Notes: generated by a model from the letters alone, not told the origin. DNA of 64,000 nt from Benincasa hispida (GCF_009727055.1 NC_052357.1:5283065-5347064), one strand, 5' to 3'. Shown: positions 11,081-23,570, numbered from the stretch's first letter. Translations and numbers: made by a program.

Positions 11081-13202
11081 TGTACTGGGTCTTGTAGTTT
11101 GTAAACAGTGTATTGAACAAACGCTTGTGATGTAATAATATATGATATTTTCTTCACTGTTGTCTATGAAACATGGGATGTTTTATTTGATTTATCACAA
11201 ACCAATAAACTAAGATCCCTAGTTGTCATTGTAACTTAAGCATGTATGTGGAGACATACAGGTGGATCACGCCTTAAGTGATAACCAAAATAGTCTGTAA
11301 TATATGGATATAGGAGGGAAACCTTATCCTGGTGACACTATGGATGCGACCCAGTTTTTAGAGAGTTACAAGTGTTGTGACTTACTACAAATGGTCTGAT
11401 CCTGATCATTCATGTGGAGACATATAAGCGGAGGCGTTCTATACAAAGGAGTTTGTATAAGACCAGACCACGAAGTGTATTAGTCTTGTTACATAACGTC
11501 GTTCATGACAGAGACTTCATTTCACTAGAATGACCATAGGTAACATCACCTTAATCCCGAGTGAGTTAGAAACTCCTGCCTTTAAGGGCCATCCTTTGAT
11601 TTGTATGGGTATGAGTGACCAGATTACCGACACAAACCTACCACTTTAAGAATTCGTCTGATTTAGGAGCTGGGAACTCAGCTACACAAGATGGAATTCA
11701 CTCATTCTCTGAAGTAGGGGTAAGTAGATAGATTGCTCCCTTAAAGGCTAATTTTGGGGCTTGAACAATATGGCGCCATACACCTTCTCATGGCCCGAGA
11801 GGTGGCCACTCATAGTACGACTATGATGTATTGTTCATTAGACGGATCAGTGGTGCTTAAGGAGTTTGATGTAACTACAGGGATAAAACGATAAATTGTC
11901 CCAGCTGTACTTACGAGCATTCGTGAAAGGTTATTGTACTGATGGCTGGTTATATTCGATAGACACAGAAATATATCTTTGTGAGAAGAGTGCAACTGTC
12001 GGTATTTAGTGGAGTACCTGGTAGTTAACGGATGGTGGATCTCGTGGCTAAAAAGTTTAATTAGCTATTCACGTATTGTTGAAGCTTCGAGCTACAAGTC
12101 CATAAGACCCCCTTGGTAGCTCAATGAATTCAAGTTGAGAATAAGTTTTTGGGTCAGTTTGAAGTGTTCAAATTGACAAGAGGGAGTTTGATTATATATG
12201 ATATGATTAAACTGGTCAATTATATATGATATAGTTGACATGATGTATGAGATACATTACTTCGAGGAAAATGATATAAATATGATTTATATCAAGTGGA
12301 GGAGAAAAGGACTATGGTTTAAATGTTGCATATGATGTGATATTAAAACTATAGGTTATAAATATAATATGATAAATTAGTTATTATATTTATTTATAAT
12401 TAAACAACTATGAGATAATTGTTGGTGGTTTTCTCCATAACCATACATGAAAGTGGGAGGTTGCATTCAGTTTTCATAACTGAAGGATAAAATGAAAATA
12501 GCTTTCATTTTGCAAAGAGATCGGATAATTGCTTCACTAAGTTATACACTGCCCATCGTATAGCTAACAAGATCTTACACGACAACTCAAGTTTTCCTAA
12601 ACGATCGTGTACACACGCAGTCGACCTAAACAATCGTACAGCTTTTACTAAACGATCGCACGTGAGAGCGAGATTCTCTAAACGATTGTCTAAACGATCA
12701 TACCTGCTTACCTAAACGATTGTGCACCTTTTTCTAAATGATCAAGCACCCATCCATACGATAGACACAACTCCTCTCCCACTTAGTTGGTCGTTGAATA
12801 CGATTGTGTTTCCTCCCTCCCTCTATAATCCAATATAGCCCACACCTCCTGGATTTTCACTCTGAGAATACCAAGGTCACTGAGCGGTGGTGTCCAAGTT
12901 GTTGCCGTTCGTGTAGAAGACCATTCGTTGGCTGAGCGACAACGAGGTTTGGTAGACGGTTGGCTTGGCATTGCAGCGACATCAAGAGGGGCTGATCTTG
13001 ACGAAAGCGAGAGATAAAGAGAAGAAAATTTCTACAAAGGTGATTCTCCCTATCTTTTGTATTTAATTTGTTGATAGCATACCGTAATTTATTCTGTGAT
13101 GCATAACTTGTATGTATGTTTGTGAATGCTTGTTTTCTGTCACAATAAATTTGGAATGATCTTGCTTCTGCTCATAGATCCTCTTTGATAAGAGTTCCTT
13201 CA
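11081..13202 (+). mobile_element. Copia A 3' LTR
   Basis: Begins TGTACTGGG after a purine-rich tract (AAGTGGGAGA, about 11067-11076) and ends TTCCTTCA. Its end matches the 5' LTR end at 577, while the following base is different, which sets the boundary. Length is 2122 bases. It contains an ACGATCGT-rich block (about 12595-12740). The next five bases, GTGAG (13203-13207), are the expected target duplication; the partner copy lies left of the window. Confidence 0.85.
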
Positions 13203-13807
13203 GTGAGTACATGGACTTAAAATTATAGAATTATTTGATAGAACATAGAATTCAGTCCCAACTCACAGCACTTGACACACCTCAACAAAATGGTGTTGTA
13301 GAAAGGAGAAATAGGACTTTGTTAGATATGGTTCATTCAATGATGAGTTATGCTTAATTGCCAAGTTCTTTTGGGGGTAATGCAGTAGAGACTGTGGTGT
13401 ATATACTGAACATGGTTCCCTCGAAAAGTGTTTATGAAATACCTTACGAGTTATAGAAAGGACGTAAAAGTAATTTACGTCCCTTCAGGATCTAGGGATG
13501 CTCAACACATGTGTTGGTGCAGATTCCAAAGAAACTGAAACACCGTTCAAAAGTATGTCTATTTATAGGCTATCCTAAAGAGACAAAAGGTGATTTCTTC
13601 TATGATCCTCATGAAGATAAAGTATTTGTATTGACAAATGCAACATTCCTAGAGGAAGACCACATTAAAGATCATCAACCTCGCAGTAGGCTAGTATTAA
13701 GTGAAATCACCCGAGAAACTATAGATAAATCAACAAGAGTTGTTGATCAAGCAGGATCATCGACAAGATTTGTTAATGAGACTGGTACTTCCCATCCTTC
13801 TCAATAG
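13203..13807 (+). pseudogene. pol: Copia B integrase, C-terminal part
   Basis: Directly after the LTR of A the sequence enters the middle of a copia integrase: LIEHRIQ-like and QNGVVERRNRTLLDMV at about 13230-13330, with stops near 13357 and 13456. 13511-13807 is the integrase tail (KLKHRSKVCLFIGYPKETKG, LEEDHIKDHQPRS). The 5' half of B is missing because A inserted here. The nucleotide sequence is clearly diverged from element A. Confidence 0.85.
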
Positions 13808-14790
13808 TTAAGAATGCCTCAACGTAGTGGAAGGGTTGTAAACCAGCCTGACCGGTACATGGGTTTAACTTAAACTCAAGTCATCATACCAGATAATGTC
13901 TTAGAGGATCCATTAACTTTCAAACAAACAATGGAAGATGTGGATACAGACCAATGGATTAAAGTCATGGACCTTGAAATGGAGTTAATGTACTTCAGTT
14001 CAGTCTGAGATCTTATAGATCAACCAGAAGGGGTAAAACCCATAAGTTATAAGTGGTTCTACAAGAGAAAACAAGACCAAGCTAGTAAGGTACAGACCTA
14101 CAAGGCTAGACTTGTTGCAAAAGGGTTTACCCAAAGAGAGGGGGTAGACTATGAAAAAACCTTCTCTTCGGTTGCCATGATCAAGTCTATAAGGATACTC
14201 TTATCCAATGCCGCATTTTATGATTATAAAATTTGGCAAAGGGATGTCAAGACAAATTTTCTAAATGACTATCTTGGGGAAAGTATCTATATGTCTCAAC
14301 CAGAAGGGTTATAGAATAGGGTCAAGACCAAAAGATTTGCAAGCTTAATAGATCCATTTATGGGTTGAAACAAGTGTCTCGATCCTAGAGTATGAGATTT
14401 GACACCATGATAAAATCTTATGGCTTTGAACAGAATGTTAACGAACCTTATGTTTACAAGAAGATTGTCAACAAATCTATAGTTTTTATGGTTCTGTATG
14501 TTGATGATATTCTACTTATAGGAAATGAGGTAGATTTTTTGGCTGACGTTAAAAGATGGCTTGCTACGCAATTCCAAATGAAGGATTTGGGAGAATCATA
14601 GTATGTTCTTAGAATCCAAGTAGTTCGGAACCGCAAGAACAGAACTTTAGCATTATCTCAGGTATCTTATATAGACAATATGTTGTCTAGATATAAAATG
14701 CAAAATTTCAAGAAAGGAAAAATTACCTTTCAGACATGGAATTCATTTATCCAAGGAACAGTGTCCTAAGACACCTAAAGAGATTGAGGT
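13808..14790 (+). pseudogene. pol: Copia B reverse transcriptase
   Basis: Recognisable copia RT blocks occur in order: MEDVDTDQWIKVMDLEMEL (13931), a KWFYKRK-like block (14050), a degenerate YGLKQVS (14357), and the active site LYVDDILLIGNE (about 14495-14530) in the longest frame, 14392-14601. TGA or TAG stops occur at about 14008, 14312 and 14600. It is more decayed than the RT of A. Confidence 0.85.
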
Positions 14791-14791
14791 T

Positions 14792-15290
14792 ATGCAACAA
14801 ATTCCATATGCATCAGCAGTAGGGAGTTTAATGTATGCAATGTTGTGTATTCGTCCCGATATATGCTATGCAGTTGGGATTTTAAGCAGATATCAGTCCA
14901 ATCTTGGATATGATCATTGGACTGCCGTTAAAAACATCCTCAAGTATCTTCGGAGAAGGAGGGACTATATGCTCTTGTATGGTGCTAAGGATTTGATCCT
15001 TACTGGATACACTAATTTTGACTTCCAGACCGATATCGATTCAAGAAAATCTACTTCGGTGTCAGTATTCACTCTGAACGGAGAAGCTACAGTGTGGATA
15101 AGTATAAAACAAAGTTGTATTGCTGACTCTACCATGGAAGCTGAATATGTAGCTGCATGTGAAGCAACTAAAGAAGCAGTATGGCTTAGAAAGTTCCTAA
15201 CTGATTTGGAAGTAGTTCCAAATATATACCTGCCAATCACCCTGTATTGTGATAATAGTAGAGTTGTTGCCAACTTAAAGGAACCTAGAA
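14792..15290 (+). pseudogene. pol: Copia B RNase H, first part
   Basis: An open frame with IPYASAVGSLMYAMLCIRPDI, TGYTNFDFQTDIDSRKSTS (RNase H start; the usual catalytic Asp context DADWAGD is replaced) and MEAEYVAACEATKEAVWLRKFL. Homology stops at 15290 in the middle of the LKEPR..HKR motif, where a 2.6 kb insertion begins. The other half of the motif resumes at 17898. Confidence 0.85.
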
Positions 15291-17892
15291 ACATTGCAAA
15301 ACAACGCAATTGGAAAAAAAAAGAGAATTTCAAAAGGATAAGGCATATAAGATAATAGAAAAAGACCTTAGGCGAAACAACACATGCGCTCATGCGTTGG
15401 AATCCACGCGATCGAAGCCTTGCATTGGAGGATGAAAGGAATTCTTCCGTTGTTCTACGAATCGAGGGGACTTATTATTGCACCTACAAGAGCAAACGTA
15501 CCACATCCAAGGAAAGTGAAGATAGTGTGGAAGATGTCCCTGGAAAAATAAGAGTGTTGTCTTCGCAAGGAGTCTTCCATGTAGGAGATGGCTCTCAACT
15601 GCTTGGGTCAAGTTGCCCTGACCATTGGAACTTCCGGCAATTGTTAGGCGCATGTTGCCACCATGAGCTTAGAATTTCCTTAAGCTCTTTTACGACTTAT
15701 TGCCATCTACCTTGGGGTCAACATTGGCTTTTAGCGCATCACCTACATTTCAATATTGTTTGCAACCTAGTCGCACAAGCTGCAATACACTTCAATATTG
15801 TTTCCCCGGCAACGGCGGTAAAAACTTGATGGTGGGAAATTAAAAGTCAATTTTACTTGACAACCAAAATCCCGTGGGCGCAGTATGCGATGCATGTTCC
15901 TAAGATATACATCGATGGTCATGCGTTGGAATGATAATGCGTTAACGAATGTATGCGATGACCATGCGTCCTGCCATAAGTTTTCTTGCGCTCACGCCAA
16001 CTATAATGGAAACGCAAGTTTCTCGGGTAATCCAAGATCGAACACAGGGACTTGTAGCTATATGATTGCAGTGGTTTAAATAAAAGAATGGAAGGGAATG
16101 TATGCAATGAGAATATGCATGAAAGGTAGAGATGCAACAAACCTTGACTTGAAATAAATGTATAGGAAAATAGATAAAATGCGGAGATGATTTCATTGCA
16201 ACCCTTAAGAGTGACCGCAAGGGCAACCTTAGTCAACGCAAACTATGCGATCATGCAACACACATACAATAGTAAACCACCTCTCAATGCGAATGCTACG
16301 GCTTCTAATGCTAGAACGCATGCGTTGTAAGTGCACAGGTGTCTATAGGGCCTACACATAAGCCTCTAATTCTTGTCTATGTGATGATACACAAACAAGA
16401 CGACCACATATCATCATACCTATTCCTAGGGTGCATGCGATGCAGTGTTGACAAACAGAGCTTATCTCTAAGTCCCTATCTCTTGCTTATACCGATTTAA
16501 TCTCGCTCTCTCGAGTCTAGATCCTAATCTAGCTCTCTCGAGTCATTAGGTTCTTTCTTTAGACTCTCTCTCGAGTAGCTCTAAAGAGGTGTTGGGCACA
16601 ACATAAAATAAGACAAATGCATGAACTTGGTTGACGCAAGATTACTCGTATCTCTAGTGAACAATGCATGCATTGCTTAATGCGTCCAACCACTTACCCT
16701 CCCGAGCAGTTGATTGTTGCTGACTTTACTCATAGACAAGCAATACGTTACCCTATAGACAGGCGTTGCAGCAGCTTCACAATAAGCAAATAAGATTACT
16801 CACACACTTGCGCAATGCACACCTCTCGGCAGGTTGTTACATGCTTCATATTCCTAATCCACATGACTAAGTATGCAATACCTAAGCACTCCCACTAAGT
16901 TTTGCAATGAAAGTAAAGATTCTAAGCAAAGAAGATGGAGATGGAGTCGAAGGAACAGAGAAATGTATTGAAAATAGATTGTATTAATTCCTTAATTCCA
17001 AAATATCATTACAATACAATATGAGAAAAGAAAGGAAGAGGAAATGACCGGCTGGAAGCAAAGATTTGCTCCCAGCAGATGTACGTCAAGGCTGCCAGTG
17101 GTGCCATGGATTGGGGGAGGCGCTGACTCTCTCGAGATCTAGCTCCGGTCGTCACTCGAAATGGAGGAAGGAGATGAAGAACTCTCGACCATCTTCTCAC
17201 ATGTTTGTCTGGATTGCAAGGATCCACCCTAGGCGAACCTCGGGCGAAAACCTTGGATGATTTGAATTTCTGCTCATCGTCTTCTATTTATAGAGCTTAA
17301 ATCGTCGACAGCATTAATTGGACTACTCTGAGTCTGACGTTCGGCGCGTTAGTCCTTTCTGAACCTCTGCCACCAACGGTGTGCTAGGTGAAATATCAAC
17401 ATCATCTTTTGGTTTGTCTCGAGGTAGATGCGTTGATGCGTTCATTCCACCTACCTTGCGTTGATCCCATTAGAATGCGTTGTCGTGTAGTCGTAATCAA
17501 ACAATGGCCACATTCGCTTAATTCCGCAACTCTACATGATGACCGCAATCGCTTGACGAGCGTAACTCTTATGCGATGGACGCATACAGCTGATTACCGG
17601 AACATCCATGCGTTGATCAATGCGTTTGCCTTTGCGATGGAGTGTTTCTCCACATGCGGTCGTCTATACGGTGGTCCGGTTTCCGCGTTTGTGTTCATTT
17701 CCTACATTAGCTACAAAAATAGAATAATGAACACATAATTAATGCAAAATAACGGGTTAGCTGAGATTCGTTATGCTGATCGATGTAAGCTCATTTTCTC
17801 GTGAATTCCTATCATGATTGCCGCATATTCTGCCTAACGACCTTCACAATTCTAAGTAAAAGGCCTAAGAAGACATGCATTTCTGCATGTCA
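15291..17892. mobile_element. 2.6 kb LTR-like insertion inside copia B RNase H
   Basis: The block is flanked by TAGAA (15286-15290) and TCGAA (17893-17897). Removing it and one flank restores the uninterrupted RNase H reading. Its outer ends read ACATTG... and ...ATGTCA, so on the minus strand it starts TGACAT. It is rich in GCGTTG and TGCGATG words. The minus strand near 16050 carries CCCTGTGTTCGATCTTGG, a sequence style typical of Tat/Athila-type LTR ends. It has no long coding frame. I read it as a solo LTR or non-autonomous element, probably on the minus strand; the class is uncertain. Confidence 0.65.
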
Positions 17893-17897
17893 TCGAA

Positions 17898-18081
17898 GCC
17901 ATAAGCGCGAAAAACACACATCGAGCACAAGTATCATCTCATCAGGGAGATTGTACACAGAGGAGACGTGATCATCACGCAAATAGCCTCCAAAGACAAT
18001 TTGACTGATTTATTTATGAAGGTCCTCTTGATTAAAGTGTTCGAGGGTCACCTAGTGGGACTAGGACCACGAGACAGTTAG
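17898..18081 (+). pseudogene. pol: Copia B RNase H, C-terminal part
   Basis: It resumes exactly where 15290 stops: SHKREKHIEHKYHLI-like, then REIVHRGDVIITQIASKDN and DLFMKVLLIKVFEGHLVGLG, closing with TAG at about 18081. The same segment in element A is 10868-11015. About 128 bases separate it from the LTR. Confidence 0.82.
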
Positions 18082-18208
18082 AATTAGGGCAATTGGGAGA
18101 AATAATGGGTATATGATGCCTTAGTTTATTGTATTTATTCTCTCATTACTCAAAATTGTATATATTTGTACATATTTATCTACTAGAGTTTTAGTCCAAA
18201 TGGGAGTT

Positions 18209-20110
18209 TGTTGGGTTATATGTCCTAAAACTCGCAGTTTGTAAAGTTAAACATTTTCTATTATCAATAACGATGTTATTTGACATTTTATTCAATGAAG
18301 TTATTGTTGAATATGTAAATTGCATTTCTAAAGATTAAATCCAATAAACTAAGATCCATGACTGTTATATGAATACTAGAACTTTATGTGGAGACATAAA
18401 GATAAATCAAGTTCGAGTAAATAGCCAAAACGGTCTATAGTATACGAATAAGGTTGGGTACCTAGTTCTGGTAACACTATCGGATGCGGCCAGCTTTGTA
18501 GATAGTACAAACGATGTGATACTGAATCGTTCATGTAGAGACTTGAGAAGTGGGGGCACCCTATGCAATGAGTTTGCATAAGATCGAACCAAGAAATAAG
18601 TCACTCTTACTTTATAATGTTGTTTACTGTTTAAGATTGACTGTTTTGAATATATGACCTATGTAACTCGACCTTAATCCTGAGCTAGCTATGAACTCCT
18701 GTTTACTCAGTATTATCCTTAGATTTTCATAGGTAAGGGTTGGCTCAACAGCGCCAGCTCGATAAGTCTCCCATTTCAGGAGTAAGACCGAGTAGATAAT
18801 TGGGGACATAAGGTACAAGATAAAATTTACAACTACCTGATTTAGGGTTAGTAGAAAGGTTGTTCTCTTAAGTACTAAATCCAAGTCTTGAACAAGGGGT
18901 CTCACCCTCTTATTGGCCCGAAAGAAATTTGGTTTAGTGATTGGATCACAAACCAATTGTTCATTACAGGATCGGTAAAACTTAAGAAACAATATGTCAT
19001 TTCGGGGATAAAACAGTTTTTAACCCAGCCATTATTACGAACAACCTATGAAGGGTCGAATTACTAATTATGATTAAATCAAGTGGACAGAAATATATCT
19101 ACAATGAGGAGAGTACAACTATCAAGCTATCATAGTGTGACTCGGTAGTTAACGAATATTGATTAATTTGGTCTAAAGAGTTTAGCCAATTAATCTCAAA
19201 TTGTTGGAGCTCATGATCTATAGGTCCATAAGGTCTCTCTACTAGCTCGTAAAACATGAACACCTTAGATTAGTGAATTGAGTGATTTTGAAATGTTCAA
19301 AATCAAAATTAAGTATTTGAAGTTAAAATTGCAAATCAAGATCTAAATTTGAAGTGTTCAAATTTTCAATTAAGGTTTCAATTTGAAGTGTTCAAATTGC
19401 AAATAGGGTTTAGATAATTATATTCGATATAGTTAACGTTTAAATTATCAAAATTAAACGAAATTGAAGAGTTTAAATTAAATATTGATTTAAATATTCA
19501 TTACATGAATATGATTCATATTTAAAATTAGGTGTTTGGTTAATTTAATATTTGATATTAAATTATTATTTAATTAATTAAAATCAAATTATTTTTTTTA
19601 AATTTTCAATTCAGTTTTAGAAATTAATTTTAAAATTGATTTAATTTTATTTTGAATTAAACCAAATTAAATTTGAAAATTAAATTTGATAGTGGAAATT
19701 TTCAACTTTTGGAAATTTGATGTATTTAAACTAAATTCCAACAGCTAGCCCACGTCCAAGTTAAAATTAAAGTGGCATTCAACATTATCTCCTATTGATT
19801 GCATGTATGAGTTACATAAAAGTATCAGATTTCCCAAATTGAAAAGATGATGCTTGATGAACTTCATAAATTTTGCAGAAAACAGTTTCTGCTCAAACCT
19901 TCTCCATCTCCCTTCTCAATTCACTTCAAATAAGAGTTCCGCCATTCAAATTCAAGGTTGAAAATAGTAGAGCATCACTCCTGGTGGTCTACTATCGATT
20001 TGAAGTTCAAATTCGTGGAGAGCAGCTCGGATTTGGAGGATTCTTTAAAGGTATAAGTTCTGAAACCCTCTTATTTGATAAAACCATGTTTGCCTGCTTT
20101 TAGAACACAA
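18209..20110 (+). mobile_element. Copia B 3' LTR (end degraded)
   Basis: Starts TGTTGGGTTATATGTCC after the purine tract AAATGGGAGTTT (18198-18209). It shares many blocks with LTR A (for example GTAGTTAACG, TTGTTGGAGCT) and with the solo LTR at 38861-40631 (GTCCTAAAACTCGCAGTT versus GTCCTAGAACTCGCAGTT). The 3' end is not clean: from about 20110-20130 it merges into a stretch that matches the reversed leader of the A family, so the boundary is approximate. Confidence 0.75.
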
Positions 20111-21065
20111 ATTAAGTATAATTAGAGTGCTTATTGATTCTGATTGCTTTCGTTGCATGCTTGTACATTTCATCAGCGTGGACATGTTATTAATGCATGC
20201 ATGCATATATTATAACATTTATACTATATGATGCATGGGCATGCCAGAAAATAAATCGTGCAACTATATATATTATAACATTTATAATATAACATGAAGC
20301 ATGAAATTAAATGCACGACTTATAGTGAAATTTTATACTATATAACATACATTATGACATAAAAAAATAAAATTTAAATCATACATCACATACATAATTT
20401 AAAGACAATTAATGGATCGAGAATTGACACCTAAAAGAAAATAAATCTAACTATTACAAATTAATAGTCACCGGATTCGAAACAGGTGAACCGGACCTTG
20501 AACCGCTAGAACCAGACCACGTATTGCTTGAACCAACCACGAACAGGTCCAGAAGAACCCAATCAACCCGAATCGGAGAACCCTCGAATCGAATCGGACC
20601 AGCATACCACGAACCACGCACAAACTGGAGTTGGACCACACGTCTTTTCCATCTCAGAGCGTCACGACGCCGTGCCCTAGCGTCGTGATGCTACGGAGAA
20701 GATTTTCATCTGCCGCATCACAATGTTGCCACACTACTATATAGTCGCCCGCTGTACAGTTTCAAACTCCTTTGAAACGCTTTCGATTTTTGCATCGTTT
20801 TCTCTAGAAATCGACCGAAAACAGTACGAGCAACTCAAGAATAGTAAAATACAGATGCGATAGCAATTTTATGCCCCAAAATATGAGCCCTTACAAAACA
20901 ATTTTGTAAAAGAAAAGCGATAAACTAAATGTCCAATCTCGAAAACATCCATAACTGTAAATAACATTCATCAACAATCATCACATGAATTATATCTAAT
21001 GCTAAATCCCACCATTAAACTGTAAAAACATTATGAAATTTTGAAAAAATTTGGGCAAAAACCCC

Positions 21066-21077
21066 GCTCTGATACCA
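21066..21077 (-). other. Primer-binding site of element D
   Basis: On the minus strand TGGTATCAGAGC, an exact match to the canonical initiator Met-tRNA PBS. The adjacent LTR end (minus strand TTCCTAAAATT) has lost the usual terminal CA. Confidence 0.75.
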
Positions 21078-21626
21078 AATTTTAGGAACCAGTTAAGGTT
21101 TGTGAGTGAAAACGAGGATCAGACCCAAATCCCAAATTTTACAGAATATTAATTTTACAGAAGAAGAAACAGAAACCATGTGCATTTAATTAATTATACA
21201 ACATGCTTGGAGAATTTTACAGAAAAAATATGGGTTTAGAAAGCCCTTACCAATGAAGACTGATCTTCAAGAGAAATCCTTCGAACCGATAAGAACACCA
21301 CCATGAAAGAGATCTCTGTATTCTCTGGGTGAGAATCCAGGAGTTTTGTGGGCTATGGCTATTTTAGATGAGAGAATTTGCGAGAGAGTAGAGAGGAGAA
21401 AGATGATGGGGAAGAAATCTCAGAACTCTCTTGTTCTTCTCTATCTTCTTACTATGTAAACACACCAGAGAAAGAAGAAAAAAAAAATAAACTACCACAC
21501 TATCATGACTTAGAGAGAAAGAGAGAAAGAAAGTTACAACTCCCTCCCATAAATGATTTTTAAAAATTAAATTAAATTATTTTTAATAAATCAATGTAAT
21601 ATATAACCATATAGTTTCTATAATGT

Positions 21627-21664
21627 CTGTCTCTTATACACATCTAGATGTGTATAAGAGACAG
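21627..21664. other. Synthetic Tn5/Nextera mosaic-end junction adapter
   Basis: The 19 bases CTGTCTCTTATACACATCT are followed immediately by their exact reverse complement, giving a 38-base perfect palindrome. This is the engineered Tn5 mosaic end (19 bases) in the head-to-head form of the mate-pair junction adapter. It is not plant sequence. Its presence means an untrimmed mate-pair read was built into the assembly, so the two flanks may come from genomic positions kilobases apart. Confidence 0.97.
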
Positions 21665-22093
21665 AACCTATGGTTTCTATATTGTATCAAATACAATATA
21701 ACCTATAGTTTCAATTCTCTCTCACCAATGGCTTTTAATATAAATCACATTTATATTAAATTTAATTATATGAATCCAATTCATATAATTAATATTTAAA
21801 TCATATTCAAATATTTTTTTCCTGTCAAATAAACTTTATATTATAATGTATCAAATACATTATAGTAATTATATCATATATAATTAGATTAAATTAGTTA
21901 TATCACATATAATTAATTTTCTCAATCAATTTGAATAATTCAAACTAATCCAAAAATTTATTCTCATTAATTCGTGTTGAGCCACAGAGAGGACCTCATG
22001 GACCTGTAGCTTAAAGCTCCAACAGTACGTGAATAATTAATTAAAATCCTTTAATTAAATTATTCACTATCCGTTAACTGTCGGGTACTCCAC

Positions 22094-22730
22094 TAAAGGA
22101 ATGGTGTCTGGCTCCAACTCGATCGTAGGATCAATCTCCTTGGGCAATGGCAAACCTGAAATTTCATCTGGAAACACATTAGGGTATTCTCTCACAACTA
22201 GTTCTAACATCAAAGCAACCTCAGTTTCTCTAGTGTCGACTACATTAGCCAAGATACTCCAGGTACCTTGGTTAAACAACCTCTTAGTTTTCATAGCAGA
22301 TATCACTTTGGGTAGAACCACAATCCGGACCCCTTTGAACCTAAAGCTAGCTTCCATAGAAGGACTAAAAACCACCTCCTTACGAGAACAGTCTATGCTG
22401 GCATGTTTAGCAGCTAACCAATCCATGTCCAGTATCACATCAAAATCACGTATGTCCAACACTATGAAAGTTACATTTAGGGTACAATTTTCTATCTCTA
22501 ACTGACATGCTTTTATCTTTTCGTTTGCTATCATAATTGCTTCAGACAGAATAGAACCTGATAAAACATAATTCAAAGGCTCTAGCTCTAACATGGCATG
22601 CTTTACAAGCAATGATGATATGAAAGAATGGGACGATCCAGATTCAAATAACATCAAAGCATAGTGTGCCAAAATTGGGAGCGTACCTGTCACCACCAGT
22701 CTTGACTGCTCGACTTCTCGTCGGTTAGTG
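22094..22730 (-). pseudogene. pol: Gypsy E protease region, cut at its 3' end
   Basis: Read on the minus strand, the frame 22696-22067 carries the retropepsin active-site region as FESGSSHSFIS (normally FDSGSSHSFIS, so the catalytic Asp is replaced by Glu). ILDMDWLAAKHASIDC and the pre-RT linker FPDEISGLPLPKEIDPTIELEP follow. Homology stops after the codons for TIP at about 22094, and the rest of the frame is copia D LTR sequence. The reverse transcriptase that should follow is absent here. The frame is unusually long for a decayed element. Confidence 0.85.
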
Positions 22731-23570
22731 GCATAGACCTGACCATGCTGTTATTGCTATCTGTTTGTATTGTGCTAAGCATTCTGTGGCTGATTCTGAC
22801 CACATCTAACAACAACACCAAGGCATCAATCTATCCCCTCCTGTTTGCATTTAAAACATACTCTTGTGCCAACTAGAGAACGCCTCGCATGGGACTTCCT
22901 GCATATTTTACATATGGGCTTATCTTTCCAGGCTTCTCCTGTCTTAGGGTTCTACTACTGATAATATCATAACAGTTCAAACATTTTTTAGCTTTTCTAC
23001 TCTGCCTTTATCTTCTTTCCTGTTGAGGGTCCCAAGCCTTGAGGCTTTGGGCGTTCCCCCTCCTCCTATAAGTCCATCTCTATCGCCAAACACGTGTATC
23101 TCACTTTTTAGGCATTGGAAAAATCTTTCTGCCCTCTTAACCTCCTTGGGAACCAGTTTATTAGCAAAACGGGACAACCTGTTAAACTCTTGATCATAAT
23201 CTTTGATCGACATCCGACCTTGCTTCAAATCTAAGAACTCCTGTTGTTTAGAATTCCTCAGGCTGGCAGGAAAGTACTTTAGGTAAAACCATTCTTTGAA
23301 CTGCTCCCAAGTTATTGTTGCTTCAGCACGAATCATTCTTTTAGCGGGTTGCCACCAGATGGCAATGTTATCTGTAAGCAAGAAAACCACACACTATACT
23401 TTCTAGTCGTCCGAGTACTTCATATAACGAAATATCATCTTTATGAAAGATAACCACAACTCTACCTTGGTAGGGGTCCTTCAGTGACCCATTAGACGTG
23501 CGGAGATTATACTTCCGAAAACTCCTCAGATGCTTAGCCTCGATTGATAGTTCCTATAAATTCTGTTGTG
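22731..23570 (-). pseudogene. gag: Gypsy E gag core and zinc-binding region
   Basis: On the minus strand 23390-22977 encodes the Retrotrans_gag core (IWWQPAKRMIR, TWEQFKEWFYLKYFPAS, EFLDLKQGRMSIKDYDQEFNRLSRFA). Downstream, around 22960-22840 in other frames, KPICKICRKSHAR and VCFKCKQEG are cysteine-knuckle remnants. Frameshifts separate it from both the N-terminal piece and the protease. Order and motifs fit Ty3/gypsy. Confidence 0.85.

Larger units (their letters stand above)
20130..22093 (-). mobile_element. Element D: reversed copia leader plus partial LTR
   Basis: 20360-21060 is collinear with the reversed leader of A' (the TTAATGGATCGAG block matches 3410-3420, the GGTGAACCGG block about 3490). 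It is followed by a minus-strand PBS (21066-21077) and then about 1 kb of reversed LTR up to 22093 (CCGTTAACTGTCGGGTACTCC matches LTR A around 12005-12030 in reverse). The LTR start is missing: the sequence jumps into gypsy E at about 22094. An artificial adapter sits inside it at 21627-21664, so continuity here is suspect. Confidence 0.65.
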
